Source: Agrobacterium larrymoorei
GTDB lineage: Bacteria; Pseudomonadota; Alphaproteobacteria; Rhizobiales; Rhizobiaceae
DNA: 64,000 bases
Assembly (NCBI RefSeq): GCF_013322225.1
Contig: NZ_JAAMFB010000016.1
Location: forward strand, 277,830-341,829
Reading direction: 5' to 3'
How positions within the stretch are numbered: position 1 is the first letter of the stretch; every line of letters begins with the position of its first letter. The notes under the pieces were generated by a model. That model was not told the DNA's origin, did not search any database, and worked only from the letters and a program-made list of their open reading frames with translations. Shown piece by piece: positions 18,532-26,905 of the stretch. The translations under genes and the position numbers were made by a program.

Positions 18532-20613
18532 ATGAATTTGACTTTCGCGCCCTTCCTCCCCTGGACTGTTCTCGCCATCCTCGCCGTCGCCGGCCTCATC
18601 CTCGCCGTCATCGGCCTGCTACGCGGCGTGCGCGGTGCGTGGTTGCGCGGGCTGGCGCTTGCGGCCCTGCTGCTCGCCATCGCAAACCCGCTGCTGACCA
18701 ATGAAGAGCGCGAGCCGCTCTCGACCATCGTCCCCGTCATCGTGGATCGCTCGCAAAGTCAGGACGTGCAGCAACGTCACGAGCAGACCGATCAGGCACT
18801 GGCAACGCTGCGCGAACGCCTCGCCCGCTTCCCTCGAATCGAGCCGCGCGTCGTGGAGGTGGAGAACGATCCGAATAGCGATTCCCCCGCCACCAACCTC
18901 TTCTCCAGCCTTGCCGCAGCCGTCTCGGATGTCTCACCCTCACGCGTCGGCGGCGCGATTTTCCTCAGCGATGGCCAGATCCACGATATCCCCAACGCCA
19001 CGCCCAATATCGAACAGACCCTCGGCTTCAAAGCCCCCGTGCACGGCCTCATAACAGGCCGAGCCGATGAGTTCGATCGTCGCATCGAGGTCGTCCGCGC
19101 CCCGCGCTTCGGCATCGTCAATGAAGAACAGCAGCTGACGCTCCGCGTCTTCGATGAGGGCCGCACGCAGAGCGGATCGGCCAACGTCACCGTCAAGATG
19201 AACGGTCAGGAAATCGCCAATCTCCAAGCCGTTCCGGGCCGCCCCATTCCCTTTAGTTTCAAGGTGCCACGCGGCGGCAACAACGTCATGGAATTTTCCG
19301 TGGCGGAGCTTCCCGGCGAAGTCACCACCGCCAACAACCGTGCCGTCCACGTCATCGAAGGCATCCGCCAGAACCTGCGCGTACTGCTGGTTTCCGGCGA
19401 ACCTCATGCCGGTGAACGCGCATGGCGCAACCTGCTGAAATCCGACACATCGGTCGATCTGGTGCACTTCACCATTCTGCGCCCGCCGGAAAAGCAGGAT
19501 GGCACGCCGATCAACGAACTGTCGCTGATCGCCTTTCCCACGCGCGAACTCTTCGTTGAAAAAATCAATGATTTCGACCTGATCATCTTCGACCGCTACC
19601 AGCATCGCGGCGTGCTGCCGATCCTCTATTACGATTACATCGCCCAATATGTCGAAAAGGGCGGCGCGCTTTTGATTGCCGCTGGCCCCGAACATGCGGG
19701 CCAGGATTCTGTCGCACTGACCCCACTCTCATCGGTCTTGCCAGCCCAGCCAACAGGTCAGGTCAATCAAGCTCCCTTCTATCCCCGCCTCTCAGACGAC
19801 GGGAAGAAACATCCGGTCACGCGCGGTCTTGATGGCTCGGCAGCAGAACCGCCGCAATGGGGCCGCTGGTTCCGCACCGTGGGCGTTGATCAGCCGCAGG
19901 GCCAGACGGTCATGCTCGGTGCCGGGCAAGACCCGCTTCTGGTGCTGAACCGTCAGGGCGAAGGCCGCGTCGCCATGCTGCTGTCCGATCAGGGTTGGCT
20001 CTGGGCGCGCGGCTTCGAAGGCGGTGGGCCGCATGTGGCGCTCTATCGCCGCATCGCGCATTGGCTGATGAAGGAACCCGAGCTTGAAGAAGAGGCTTTG
20101 ACCGCCCGCGCCAATGGCCGCATGCTGGAAGTGACCCGCCAGACCATCGGCGATAATCCCGGCAACGCCACGGTGAAATTCCCCTCCGGTAAGACGGAGA
20201 CAATGAATTTCACCCAGACCGAACCCGGCCTCTACAAGATCGAGCGCCGAATGGACGAAACCGGGCTCTACGAAATCGCCAACGGTGAATTCACCACGCT
20301 GGTCCATGTCGGCGCGGTCGATGCGCCGGAATTCAAGGCGATGATTTCTAGCACGGAAAATCTTAAGCCGGTGATCGATGCCACACGCGGCAGCATCCAC
20401 CGTGTGGTGAACGATAATGGTCGCGTCGTGCTGCCGGATATCCTGCCCGTTCGAGGCGATGTCCGCGTGGCCGATAATGACCGCATGCTCATTCGCCTCA
20501 CCGATGAAACCGTGCTCAAGGGCGTCAACACCCTGCCGCTCTTTGCCGGTTTCGCAGGTCTCGCCGCCCTGCTGCTCGCCTTCTCCGCGCTGTGGTGGCG
20601 TGAGGGTCGTTAA
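18532..20613 (+). CDS. Membrane-anchored vWA / glutamine-amidotransferase-like protein of the MoxR operon
   Basis: 693 residues, starting 4 nt after the preceding stop. Two N-terminal helices (about 10-52) precede a vWA-like segment with an intact MIDAS DRSQS at 72-76. The middle contains a class-I-GATase-like fold of the kind seen in these large alphaproteobacterial proteins (LRVLLVSGEPHAGERAW, LLIAAGPEHAG) without an obvious catalytic Cys. A C-terminal helix (LFAGFAGLAALLLAFSALWW) ends in WREGR. Most of the protein should face the periplasm. Role inferred only from operon membership. Confidence 0.82.
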   Translation: MNLTFAPFLPWTVLAILAVAGLILAVIGLLRGVRGAWLRGLALAALLLAIANPLLTNEEREPLSTIVPVIVDRSQSQDVQQRHEQTDQALATLRERLARFPRIEPRVVEVENDPNSDSPATNLFSSLAAAVSDVSPSRVGGAIFLSDGQIHDIPNATPNIEQTLGFKAPVHGLITGRADEFDRRIEVVRAPRFGIVNEEQQLTLRVFDEGRTQSGSANVTVKMNGQEIANLQAVPGRPIPFSFKVPRGGNNVMEFSVAELPGEVTTANNRAVHVIEGIRQNLRVLLVSGEPHAGERAWRNLLKSDTSVDLVHFTILRPPEKQDGTPINELSLIAFPTRELFVEKINDFDLIIFDRYQHRGVLPILYYDYIAQYVEKGGALLIAAGPEHAGQDSVALTPLSSVLPAQPTGQVNQAPFYPRLSDDGKKHPVTRGLDGSAAEPPQWGRWFRTVGVDQPQGQTVMLGAGQDPLLVLNRQGEGRVAMLLSDQGWLWARGFEGGGPHVALYRRIAHWLMKEPELEEEALTARANGRMLEVTRQTIGDNPGNATVKFPSGKTETMNFTQTEPGLYKIERRMDETGLYEIANGEFTTLVHVGAVDAPEFKAMISSTENLKPVIDATRGSIHRVVNDNGRVVLPDILPVRGDVRVADNDRMLIRLTDETVLKGVNTLPLFAGFAGLAALLLAFSALWWREGR

Positions 20614-20616
20614 GGC

Positions 20617-21036
20617 ATGAACTATGAAATCAACCTAACCGATGGCGCAGACGACGAAGCCAAAGCCACTATTCTCGGTGCGCTGAAGAACTACAACGTC
20701 AACCGCTTCGGTTCAGCCGAATGGAAAGACATCGTCATCTCATTGAAAAACGAAGATGGCAATGTGATCGGCGGTCTAGCCGGTCAAACGGCCCGGAGCT
20801 GGCTCTATACCGCCCTCTTGTTCATCCCAGAGGAACTGCGCGGTCACGGCCTCGGTCCGAAACTGCTCGGCATGGCAGAAGATGAAGCCCGCCAACGCGG
20901 CTGCAAGGGTGCCTATATCGACACCATGAGCCCGGAGGCGCTCTCTTTATATCAAAGATGCGGCTATACAATCTTCGGCCAGATCGAGGATTTCGGCGAC
21001 GGCATCACGATGACCTATTTGAAGAAGAACTTTTAA
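20617..21036 (+). CDS. GNAT family N-acetyltransferase
   Basis: 139 residues. Acetyl-CoA site LLFIPEELRGHGLGPKLL, then DEARQRGCKGAYIDTMSPEA and LYQRCGYTIFG, the standard GNAT motifs A and B. The start is 3 nt after the MoxR operon's last stop, so it may be co-transcribed, though nothing ties its substrate to that system. Confidence 0.85.
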   Translation: MNYEINLTDGADDEAKATILGALKNYNVNRFGSAEWKDIVISLKNEDGNVIGGLAGQTARSWLYTALLFIPEELRGHGLGPKLLGMAEDEARQRGCKGAYIDTMSPEALSLYQRCGYTIFGQIEDFGDGITMTYLKKNF

Positions 21037-21060
21037 CGCGACCTAACTTTATGGCTGGTC

Positions 21061-21909
21061 ATGACAGACAGTGAATCTTTCTCGCCCATCACCGTAAATG
21101 TTGGTGACGCTCACGTGACCGCGTTCTTTGATGGTTTCCTTACAACAGCCATCGGCCAATTGTACCGCCGTGGTTTGGACTCTCCGACGCCGGAGGAATT
21201 TCCGGACACGCCTGACGGACTGTGCGTCAATGCGTTTCTGGTCCAGACAGGCGGAAAGAACGTTTTGATCGACACCGGTTCTGGCGAATTCTTTGGCCCG
21301 GACCATGGAAAGCTGATCGGCGCTCTCGAAGCCTTCGGCATTGGTGCCCATGAGGTTGACGACATCATACTCACCCACATCCACGCCGATCATTCCGGCG
21401 GACTGATTGTCGGCGGTGAGCCAGTCTTTACAAATGCGGAACTTCATATCGCCCGAACGGAAGCATCCTTCTGGCTCGCGCATGATGGTTCGAACCTGAC
21501 GGATAGGCTTCGCGGCCAGATCGAGCGCGCCCACGCCGCTATCGACCCCTATATGGCCGAGGGCCGCGTGTCGTATTTTGACGATGACGGCATCATCTTG
21601 CCGAACTTCAGCTCAACCCTTCGTGCGGGTCATACGCCCGGCCACATTTCTGTGCGGTTTGAAAGCGGCAGGCAAGCAATCAACTTCGTGGGCGATATCG
21701 TTCATGGCGACAGCGTTCAGTTTTACGATCCGTCCGTCACGATCACGTTCGATTATGATCAGCCCGCTGCGGCGGCCGCCCGGATCGAGGCCTTTGCCAA
21801 TCTGGCAAGAAACGTCGAACTCATCGCCGCTGCCCATCTGCCCTATCCGGGCATCGGCTTTATCCGGCGCGAAGACGAATATTTCAGGTACGAGCCTTAT
21901 TCAGGCTAA
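21061..21909 (+). CDS. MBL-fold metallo-hydrolase
   Basis: 282 residues. Metal motif THIHADHSGG with H106, H108, D110 and H111, preceded by NVLIDTGSGEFFG and followed by TLRAGHTPGHISV, FVGDIVHG and the late AAHLPYPGIGF. This is a complete binuclear-metal set. It resembles AttM/AhlD-type lactonases and related hydrolases, but the substrate cannot be assigned. It lies 24 nt after the GNAT gene and ends before a bidirectional terminator. Confidence 0.85.
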   Translation: MTDSESFSPITVNVGDAHVTAFFDGFLTTAIGQLYRRGLDSPTPEEFPDTPDGLCVNAFLVQTGGKNVLIDTGSGEFFGPDHGKLIGALEAFGIGAHEVDDIILTHIHADHSGGLIVGGEPVFTNAELHIARTEASFWLAHDGSNLTDRLRGQIERAHAAIDPYMAEGRVSYFDDDGIILPNFSSTLRAGHTPGHISVRFESGRQAINFVGDIVHGDSVQFYDPSVTITFDYDQPAAAAARIEAFANLARNVELIAAAHLPYPGIGFIRREDEYFRYEPYSG

Positions 21910-21919
21910 CGGTCTATAA

Positions 21920-21950
21920 GAGCAAGAGGGAGCCTCGCCCGCTCTTGCTC
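21920..21950. terminator. Bidirectional terminator hairpin
   Basis: GAGCAAGAG (21920-21928) pairs perfectly with CTCTTGCTC (21942-21950), between the convergent MBL-fold and MFS genes. No long T-run on either side. Confidence 0.6.
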
Positions 21951-21957
21951 AGTCGTA

Positions 21958-23271
21958 TCAGGACAGAGCCACCTGCCGCGTCTCGGCATTAATCATGCTT
22001 GCTGCAATCGCCGCAATCACCAGCAGACCGGCAAAAATTCCCACCGCAAAGCCAAAGCCCTGCGCGATGGCGTAACCAAGCAGGGATGGTGCCAGCAGGC
22101 CGCCAAGGCGGGCCATCCCACCGGCAGCACCCATGCCGGTTGCGCGGGATTCGGTTGGGTAAAGCTCCGGCGTATAGGCATAGAGCGCGCCCCATGTGCC
22201 GAGCAGCGCAAAGCTCATGAGCAGCAGCGAGGTTGCAATGAGCGCACCGCTACCAGCCAGCGTGAAAAGTAGGCAACCTAGTGCGGAAAGCAGGCAGAAG
22301 CCGACGAGTGTCGGTTTGCGGCCCCATTTCTCGACACCATATGCAGCAAGGGCATACCCCGGAATTTGCGCAAGCGCGACGAGAACGAGGAATCCATAGC
22401 CCCGCACGAAGCCGAAGCCTTCGCCCGCAAGCCGCGCCGGCATCCAGGTGAAGACGCCATAATAGGAAACCGATACCAGAAACCAGATCGCCAAGATCAT
22501 GATGCTGCGTTGACGTAAAGCGGGTGAGAATATGCCCTGCCCCTTGGCTCCGTTAGCGTGCGCAAGTCCGGTCTTGGCATCCAACGTTGCCCGGCCATTC
22601 ACCCGCAACATCGTATTCACCACCACCTTGGCCTCGTCAGGACGCCCGTTTTTCAAAAGATAAAGCGGCGATTCAGGCACCATGAAACGCAGGCCGATGC
22701 CGATTAATGCAGGAAAGGCCGTCACAGCGAAAATATAGCGCCAAGCGTCTTCTACACCGGCAAGACTTGCACCCCAGGCAGCGAGCGCCACGACCAGCGT
22801 GCCAACGGCCCAGAAGCCTTCCAGAATGACCAGCCAGCGTCCACGATTTTTTGCTGGCAGAAACTCCGCCATCATCGCGTAGTCCACCGGCAGCGTACCG
22901 CCCACCGCAGCCCCGGTCAGAAAACGCAGTACCAGAAGAATGGTGAAATCCGGTGCGAAAATCGAAAGCACGCCGAACACCGCATCGCAGGCGACAGTTC
23001 CGATAAGAACACGGCGACGTCCATAACGATCTGCAAGGCGTCCAAATCCAACCGCGCCCAGCAACATGCCGAGGAAAAATGCCGTACCCGTTTGCAGCGC
23101 CTGCGGCACCGTTAACCCGAAGGTCGCGGCAATGGAGGCGGCGGTGAAGCCGACAGCCAGAACCTGCATGGCATCCGCCGCCCATACGAGACCGAAAATT
23201 CCCATCAACCGTCGCTGATAGGCACCCGCACCTGCGCGATCCAGCGCATCGTTCATCGTGATTGCAGTCAT
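21958..23271 (-). CDS. Major facilitator superfamily transporter
   Basis: 437 residues, about 12 membrane helices. The MFS loop 2-3 signature GRLADRYGRRRVLIG and a second-half relative (YGVEKWGRKPTLVG) are present, along with GTLPVDYAMMAEFLPAKNRG of the sugar-porter/aromatic-acid group. AGGGGAG precedes the ATG. Probably a proton-coupled importer of an organic acid or sugar; the substrate is unknown. Confidence 0.88.
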   Translation of the reverse strand: MTAITMNDALDRAGAGAYQRRLMGIFGLVWAADAMQVLAVGFTAASIAATFGLTVPQALQTGTAFFLGMLLGAVGFGRLADRYGRRRVLIGTVACDAVFGVLSIFAPDFTILLVLRFLTGAAVGGTLPVDYAMMAEFLPAKNRGRWLVILEGFWAVGTLVVALAAWGASLAGVEDAWRYIFAVTAFPALIGIGLRFMVPESPLYLLKNGRPDEAKVVVNTMLRVNGRATLDAKTGLAHANGAKGQGIFSPALRQRSIMILAIWFLVSVSYYGVFTWMPARLAGEGFGFVRGYGFLVLVALAQIPGYALAAYGVEKWGRKPTLVGFCLLSALGCLLFTLAGSGALIATSLLLMSFALLGTWGALYAYTPELYPTESRATGMGAAGGMARLGGLLAPSLLGYAIAQGFGFAVGIFAGLLVIAAIAASMINAETRQVALS

Positions 23272-23364
23272 CCCGCTCCCCTTGAGAAATCAACCTGTGC
23301 CACCGCTGCGGCACAAGTGCTAGGAGGTGAGAGACGCTGTCAAGCCTTGTTTAACAGGCTTTCA

Positions 23365-23934
23365 TCAGCTGGCCGCCAGTAAAATCGGTTCAAACGCAAT
23401 TTCCTGTGTGTCGCCAACAGATAAATCCGTGTCGCACTGGCGCCAGCCGATCGCACCCTTCAACCGGGCATGTACATCCTCGTTCAGCGGAACAACGAGA
23501 ACGCGATTCATATCCACAGGGCCGGGGAAATCAAGCGCGCCGTAGGCTACCTTCTCGAAACCAAGCGGCATGTAATAGGGTGGATCGCCGATCAGGATCA
23601 CCGCTTCGGAACCCTTGCGTTTGGCCGCTGCAATTGCAATCCGCACCAGCTCCCGGCCAATGCCCATATTCTTGTGCGAAGGCCGCACGGCCAGCGGCCC
23701 AAGCATATGGCCCTTCACCCCGCCCGCCAGAACGGGCGTCATCCGCACCGAAGCAATCGTCTCGCCATCGTCGGCGCAGATGTAGGAAAGCGCACGATCA
23801 TGCGGCCCCTGCTCGCGAATTCGCGCTGCGGCGCGCGTGTGCCGACCGGGACCAAAAGCTTCTTCGTTGATGAGTTCGATAACGGCGTCGTGGGACGCGT
23901 CTTCTGTGAGGTAGACAAGTTCATGCTTGGACAT
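23365..23934 (-). CDS. GNAT family N-acetyltransferase (YhbS-like)
   Basis: 189 residues. GPLAVRPSHKNMGIGRELVR is the acetyl-CoA loop and DPPYYMPLGFEKV the C-terminal motif found in YhbS-type acetyltransferases, followed by the FPGPVDMNRVLVVPL tail typical of that group. Upstream on the minus strand lies a possible Pho-box-like direct repeat (23983-24000). Substrate unknown. Confidence 0.85.
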   Translation of the reverse strand: MSKHELVYLTEDASHDAVIELINEEAFGPGRHTRAAARIREQGPHDRALSYICADDGETIASVRMTPVLAGGVKGHMLGPLAVRPSHKNMGIGRELVRIAIAAAKRKGSEAVILIGDPPYYMPLGFEKVAYGALDFPGPVDMNRVLVVPLNEDVHARLKGAIGWRQCDTDLSVGDTQEIAFEPILLAAS

Positions 23935-23982
23935 GAGGAGACCGAAACCTTGGATACGGACATGACGATGTGCGACGGTGCA

Positions 23983-24000
23983 CCTGACAATAGCCTGACA
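23983..24000 (-). promoter_or_regulatory. Possible Pho-box-like direct repeat upstream of the GNAT gene
   Basis: On the minus strand the sequence reads CTGTCAG-GCTA-TTGTCAG: two 7-mers on an 11-bp period, matching the PhoB pattern CTGTCAT-N4-CTGTCAT at 6/7 and 5/7. It ends about 50 nt before the start at 23934. Weaker than the site at 61786. Confidence 0.3.
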
Positions 24001-24228
24001 GGGCGTTGAAAAGCGTCAGCGTCGTCGGAGCGTCCGTGGTGCGATCATAGTGAAGAATTTCCTCGAAATTGTGGAAATCGCAATTATCAGGAAAATTCGG
24101 CACCGTCCAGAACAAAACATCTGATCCTTACATTCACGAGATAAGAACGAACTGTTCAACGATCCGAGGGTTCGTTTAGCGGCTTCGTTCAATTAGAGTG
24201 AACTTGATCACGAGCAAGGAGACGAAAC

Positions 24229-25221
24229 ATGGGCAGACTGGTTGAAGGCGTTTGGCAGGACGTGTGGTACGACACGAAGGAAACCAAAGGCCACTTCAAA
24301 CGCAGCGCTTCCCAGTTTCGCAACTGGGTGACGGCGGATGGCGAGCCCGGGCCTTCCGGCAATGGCGGTTTCAAGGCGGAGAAAGACCGCTATCATCTCT
24401 ATGTTTCGCTCGCCTGTCCCTGGGCGCACCGCACCCTTATCTTCCGCAAGCTGAAAAAGCTGGAGGATTTCATTTCGGTGTCCGTGGTCGATCCGTTGAT
24501 GCTGGAAAATGGCTGGGAATTCAAAGTAGAGAACAAACGTACTCCCGGCGCGACCGAGGATCATCTCTTCGGCTTGTCGACGCTGTGGCAAGTCTACACC
24601 AAGGCAGACCCGAAATATTCTGGACGCGTGACTGTGCCTGTGCTGTGGGATAAAAGCCAGAACACAATCGTTTCGAACGAATCGGCGGAAATCATCCGTA
24701 TGTTCAACAGCGCTTTTAACGGCCTCACGGGATCGGAAACGGATTATTACCCTGAGCAAAGCCGCTCCGAAATCGATAAGCTGAACGACCTGATCTACGA
24801 CACCATCAACAACGGCGTCTACAAGGCTGGCTTTGCCACCACTCAGGAGGCCTATCAGGAAAATGCCACCAAGGTCTTCGAAACGCTGGATATTCTGGAA
24901 GAAAAACTGACCAGAAAGCGCTTCTTGCTGGGTGCCGAACAAACGGAGGCGGACTGGCGGCTGTTCACGACCCTGGTTCGTTTCGAGCCTGTCTATGTCG
25001 GTCACTTCAAATGCAACATCCGCCGCATTCACGATTATCCGAACCTGACAGGCTATCTGCGCGATCTCTACCAGACGCCCGGCGTGCCGGAAACGGTCAA
25101 TATGCGCCACATCAAGGAGCATTATTACCGCAGTCACAAAACCATCAATCCCACCGGCATCGTTCCCGTGGGGCCAGAGCTTGATTTGGACAAGGCTCAT
25201 GACCGGGCGCGGCTAGGTTAA
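24229..25221 (+). CDS. Glutathione S-transferase family, glutathionyl-hydroquinone reductase type
   Basis: 330 residues, the length of the YqjG/PcpF (Xi-class) GSTs. Catalytic CPWAHR with Cys63, flanked by YHLYVSLACPWAHRTL, VVDPLMLENGWEF, LWDKSQNTIVSNESAEIIRM and the C-terminal domain YPNLTGYLRDLYQ. These enzymes reduce glutathionyl-hydroquinones with glutathione. GCAAGGAG precedes the ATG. Convergent with the NUDIX gene, two bases apart. Confidence 0.9.
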   Translation: MGRLVEGVWQDVWYDTKETKGHFKRSASQFRNWVTADGEPGPSGNGGFKAEKDRYHLYVSLACPWAHRTLIFRKLKKLEDFISVSVVDPLMLENGWEFKVENKRTPGATEDHLFGLSTLWQVYTKADPKYSGRVTVPVLWDKSQNTIVSNESAEIIRMFNSAFNGLTGSETDYYPEQSRSEIDKLNDLIYDTINNGVYKAGFATTQEAYQENATKVFETLDILEEKLTRKRFLLGAEQTEADWRLFTTLVRFEPVYVGHFKCNIRRIHDYPNLTGYLRDLYQTPGVPETVNMRHIKEHYYRSHKTINPTGIVPVGPELDLDKAHDRARLG

Positions 25222-25223
25222 GC

Positions 25224-25718
25224 TTACCAGTAATCGTCCGGCGTCGCCTCGCCACCCAATTCCGTAAGTCGCCTGCGGGTGGCGGGTGTCGTGCCTTCAG
25301 GCAGGGCATCGAGGGAAAAGAAGCCACTCTCGCTGATCTCCCGATCCGGAACTTTCGCCGCGGTTTGGCGAACATCCAGCCGGTAGAGCAACACATGATC
25401 TCGATCGCTGGTGCGGTTGTTAAAATAGACGTGAAAAAGCTTAGGCGTTGAGGTCGCAGCGAGATTGCCTTCTTCGCGAATTTCCTTGTGCAGCGCCTGC
25501 AGCCCGGTTTCGTGCCGCTCCACCCCGCCCCCGGGCAGATGCCAGCCGGAAATATAGGTGTGGCGCACCAGAAAGACCCTGCCCTCCACATCGAAACACG
25601 CTCCTCGCACACCAAGCGTCATGCCGCGTCGGTAAAAGAAGAAGAGGTGCAAGACGCGTTTAGCCATGTTTCGAAAAATACGCCGGAACCCTTGCCCGCT
25701 GACAATGTTTTCACTCAA
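25224..25718 (-). CDS. NUDIX hydrolase
   Basis: 164 residues from TTG 25718, which has AAAGGAG about 9 nt upstream; the in-frame ATG at 25667 lacks one. NUDIX box GGGVERHETGLQALHKEIRE followed by EGNL, within GWHLPGGGVERHE. It belongs to the broad MutT-like group; the substrate is not predictable. The N-terminal ~20 residues are basic and aromatic. Confidence 0.85.
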   Translation of the reverse strand: MSENIVSGQGFRRIFRNMAKRVLHLFFFYRRGMTLGVRGACFDVEGRVFLVRHTYISGWHLPGGGVERHETGLQALHKEIREEGNLAATSTPKLFHVYFNNRTSDRDHVLLYRLDVRQTAAKVPDREISESGFFSLDALPEGTTPATRRRLTELGGEATPDDYW

Positions 25719-25786
25719 CGCTCAACTCTCCTTTATCCCATTGAAAAATCGGGGTTTCGCGTTGGACGCCCGCTAAACCATACGTT

Positions 25787-26764
25787 ATGGCTGAATGCAT
25801 GTTTAAACTTGCTCATATCTCCGATATCCACCTCGGTCCGCTACCGAAACTCACCTTTCGCGAACTGGCATCGAAACGCATCACTGGTTTTGTGAACTGG
25901 CGTCTCAATCGCCGCAAGCATCTTTTCACCGATACGCTCGAGCGGCTGCTCGACGATCTGGAGAGTAAGGTGCCGGATCATACCGCGATCACCGGCGATC
26001 TCGTCAACCTTGCAACCGGCATCGAAATCCGCGCAGCCGCCGACTGGCTGGAAGAAGTGGGCGATCCGCTGAAGGTTTCGGTTGTGCCCGGCAACCACGA
26101 TGCCTACGTGCCCGGTGCCCATGACAAGGCCATGGCCGCCTGGTACCCTTACGTGCGCGGCGATGGCGATGAAGATCATTGGGACGAAGACCGCAAAATT
26201 TTCCCCTACCTGCGCGTTCGTGGCCCGGTGGCGCTGATTGGCTGCTCGACCTCCATCGCGACCCCTCCTTTCTCCGCCACCGGCTATTTCGGCCGACGTC
26301 AGGCCCGCGCCACAGCGGATTTGTTGAAGAAAGCCGGTGAACAGGGGCTGTTTCGCGTGGTGATGATCCACCACCCCCCTATCCGAGGCGCCGCCGCCAC
26401 CCACAAACGCATGATCGGCATCCGCCGCTTCGCCGCCGCCATGGGGACAGGTGGTGCGGAACTCGTGCTGCACGGACACACGCATCTCAACACTGTTTAC
26501 TGGCTCAACACCCATCGCGGCCAGGATCATATCCCTGTCGTGGGCATTGCCTCCGCAAGTCAGGGACCGGGTGGCGAAAAGCCCCGCGCAGGTTACAACC
26601 TCTTCCACATTTCCGGCAGTCCCGGCAATTGGAATGTCACCTGCGAACGCTTCGGCCTTAACGAGAAGGCGACGGGCATCGAACTGGAAGACGTGCGGGT
26701 GTTCTATGACAACGGTAGGCCGCTTGGGTTCGGCAATCCGGTGGAGCAGGCGCCGGAGGACTAA
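25787..26764 (+). CDS. Calcineurin-like metallophosphoesterase
   Basis: 325 residues. Motifs in order: HISDIHLG, AITGDLVN, VPGNHDAYVPG, MIHHPP and LHGHTHLN, the complete binuclear-metal set of the calcineurin-like phosphoesterases. ATG 25787 or ATG 25799 (MFKLAHIS) could be the start; neither has a strong ribosome site. Related to CpdA/YfcE-type phosphodiesterases; substrate unassigned. Confidence 0.87.
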   Translation: MAECMFKLAHISDIHLGPLPKLTFRELASKRITGFVNWRLNRRKHLFTDTLERLLDDLESKVPDHTAITGDLVNLATGIEIRAAADWLEEVGDPLKVSVVPGNHDAYVPGAHDKAMAAWYPYVRGDGDEDHWDEDRKIFPYLRVRGPVALIGCSTSIATPPFSATGYFGRRQARATADLLKKAGEQGLFRVVMIHHPPIRGAAATHKRMIGIRRFAAAMGTGGAELVLHGHTHLNTVYWLNTHRGQDHIPVVGIASASQGPGGEKPRAGYNLFHISGSPGNWNVTCERFGLNEKATGIELEDVRVFYDNGRPLGFGNPVEQAPED

Positions 26765-26802
26765 GAGCAGGCCACCCAGACCTCGGGTCTGACTGTGTCA
26801 CT

Positions 26803-26890
26803 CCGTCATCCTCGGCCCTGTGCCGAGGATCTGCGCACGTTCAACAAAATTCTAGGTAGCAGATGCTCGGGACAAGCCCGAGCATGACGA
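26803..26890. repeat. RIME-like intergenic palindromic element
   Basis: Two hairpins in tandem, ATCCTCGG/CCGAGGAT (26808-26830) and ATGCTCGGG/CCCGAGCAT (26863-26885), bounded by GTCAT and ATGAC. It has the same design as the element at 63811. It lies between the convergent phosphoesterase and leuA genes, so it may also end transcription. Confidence 0.7.
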
Positions 26891-26905
26891 TCGTAGGACG
26901 ACTAA

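Noticed and set aside
24208..25200. 330-aa open frame antisense to the GST gene
   Set aside because: Mirror frame of a gene with a clear CPWAHR active site.
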